Source: Chloromonas sp. AAM2
Lineage: Eukaryota > Chlorophyta > Chlorophyceae > Chlamydomonadales > Chlamydomonadaceae
Direction: 5' to 3'
Length of the DNA: 18,446 nt
Assembly (NCBI GenBank): GCA_004335635.1
Contig: QAXH01005885.1
Span: 6,321-24,766 of the forward strand
Shown piece after piece: positions 17,850-18,446 of the stretch (the stretch's first letter is position 1; each line of letters starts with the position of its first letter). Below the pieces are notes generated by a model that was not told where the DNA came from, ran no database searches, and saw only the letters and a list, made by a program, of their open reading frames with translations. The position numbers were made by a program, and so were the translations under genes.

Positions 17850-18446
17850 CTTTGCAAGAAAACAAAGACTCACCACACTTTTTTCATCTCTTTTATTTCT
17901 CATTCTCATTCATTTCTCATTCATTCTCTCTTCTTTCTCAACTAGTCGGCACACCAGGCGTCTCCATGGTCCATTAGACCATTCTGAGCGGGTTCCGTGC
18001 GCTGTTGGGTCCTGAGTAATTACAGTTACAGAGCAGTGCCGCACACATGTCCATAGTCCGCTCAAGTCAGAGCCAGATGTTTGGACGCAAGTGTTTGTAA
18101 GTATGCTGCAGCTTGTCTGCTCCTTAACAAGGCTTAATGCGACGGCGCCAAAGAAACAGCTGGCAACTGAATCAGTTGTGACGTCACGGCATCTTTCTGT
18201 CCGCATCCGAAAAGTCTGTGGAAGCTGCTCTACGCTCCTTCCACCGGCATGACGTGACCACCATCTGTCACGTCATGTCCATCACTAGTTCATGCAGTCG
18301 TGCACTCAGCACACAAGATTTTTCAGCTCTTTCACCATGCCACAAATTCTGGACGGTCACATGGCCAGGCAGGCTTCTTGCCCGGCACATGCCCCCTACA
18401 GCACACCATCACGCGCAGAACAGCTGGGCACGTGAACTTCTATGTC
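17724..18446. other. right-end stretch with a pyrimidine tract and ACGT palindromes
   Basis: Apart from the candidate exon at its left, this stretch holds a long T/C-rich tract (about 17877-17942) with repeats of tcattc, and the ACGT-core cluster near 18.2 kb. No conserved coding sequence was recognised on either strand. Confidence 0.45.
18178..18277. promoter_or_regulatory. cluster of ACGT-core palindromes (bZIP-type sites)
   Basis: GTGACGTCAC at 18178-18187 is a perfect palindrome containing the CRE core TGACGTCA. CATGACGTGA (18248-18257) and TCACGTCATG (18268-18277) are a perfect inverted pair separated by 10 bp. Such ACGT cores are classic bZIP factor sites in plants and algae. A CACGTG G-box lies further right at 18429-18434. 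Which gene they serve is unknown. Confidence 0.45.

Noticed and set aside
17785..17860. tRNA-like stretch (gcgccgtagcgcaggggcaa)
   Set aside because: It resembles a tRNA D-arm in passing, but no T-arm GTTCRA motif or acceptor pairing follows at the right distance.
18048..18097. Short ATG exon before a GTAAGT donor
   Set aside because: It is 16-17 codons long with no recognisable peptide, and no following exon was found before the window ends.
18140..18175. Histone H3-like tag (APKKQLATES) on the plus strand
   Set aside because: Only about six residues resemble the H3 tail, the following sequence does not continue the histone, and no start codon precedes it in frame.
17910..18206. 98-codon minus-strand frame with ATG
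   Set aside because: Mixed codon use, no domain, and its last part is just the purine-rich complement of the T/C tract. It is noted only as a possible upstream exon of the 17721-17849 candidate.

Overview
This window is nuclear DNA of an intron-rich green alga. I infer a chlorophyte, most likely trebouxiophyte-like, from the dense short GT-AG introns, G/C-ending codons in the conserved exons, TGTAA motifs after stop codons, and plant/algal-type protein families. No rRNA, tRNA, CRISPR array or bacterial operon is visible. The conserved genes were assembled by hand from exon frames, splice-site phase and family conservation, so exon edges are models.

Layout. Positions 1-160 (minus) may be an exon of a gene leaving the left edge. 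From about 160 to 1960 there is mostly non-coding DNA with two kinds of dispersed repeat. At 1964-2636 (minus) lies a CCDC12/Cwf18-type spliceosome protein. Head-to-head with it, at 2880-6544 (plus), is a ten-exon gene for a secretory-pathway J-domain plus thioredoxin (CGHC) protein, which includes a 14-nt micro-exon. The stretch 6545-9745 is poorly resolved: it holds two weakly supported minus-strand coding candidates and a hairpin-forming repeat. At 9746-11033 (minus) is a five-exon leucine-rich-repeat (RNI-like) protein. Head-to-head with it, at 11300-16426 (plus), is a complete ten-exon DEAD-box helicase of the DDX54/Dbp10 type. The right end, 16427-18446, is AT-richer and has a frame-broken coiled-coil coding remnant, a possible terminal exon on the minus strand and a cluster of ACGT-core palindromes.

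The four confident genes form two divergent pairs, each sharing an intergenic region of about 250 bp that probably acts as a two-way promoter. Their products belong to housekeeping processes: splicing (CCDC12), ribosome assembly (DDX54/Dbp10) and protein folding (J-thioredoxin). The LRR protein has no known role here. I see no defence or mobile-element system. The most unusual signals are gene-structure features (micro-exon, frame-neutral intron, TG microsatellite fused to a splice acceptor), intron-borne tandem repeats, and the broken coiled-coil ORF.
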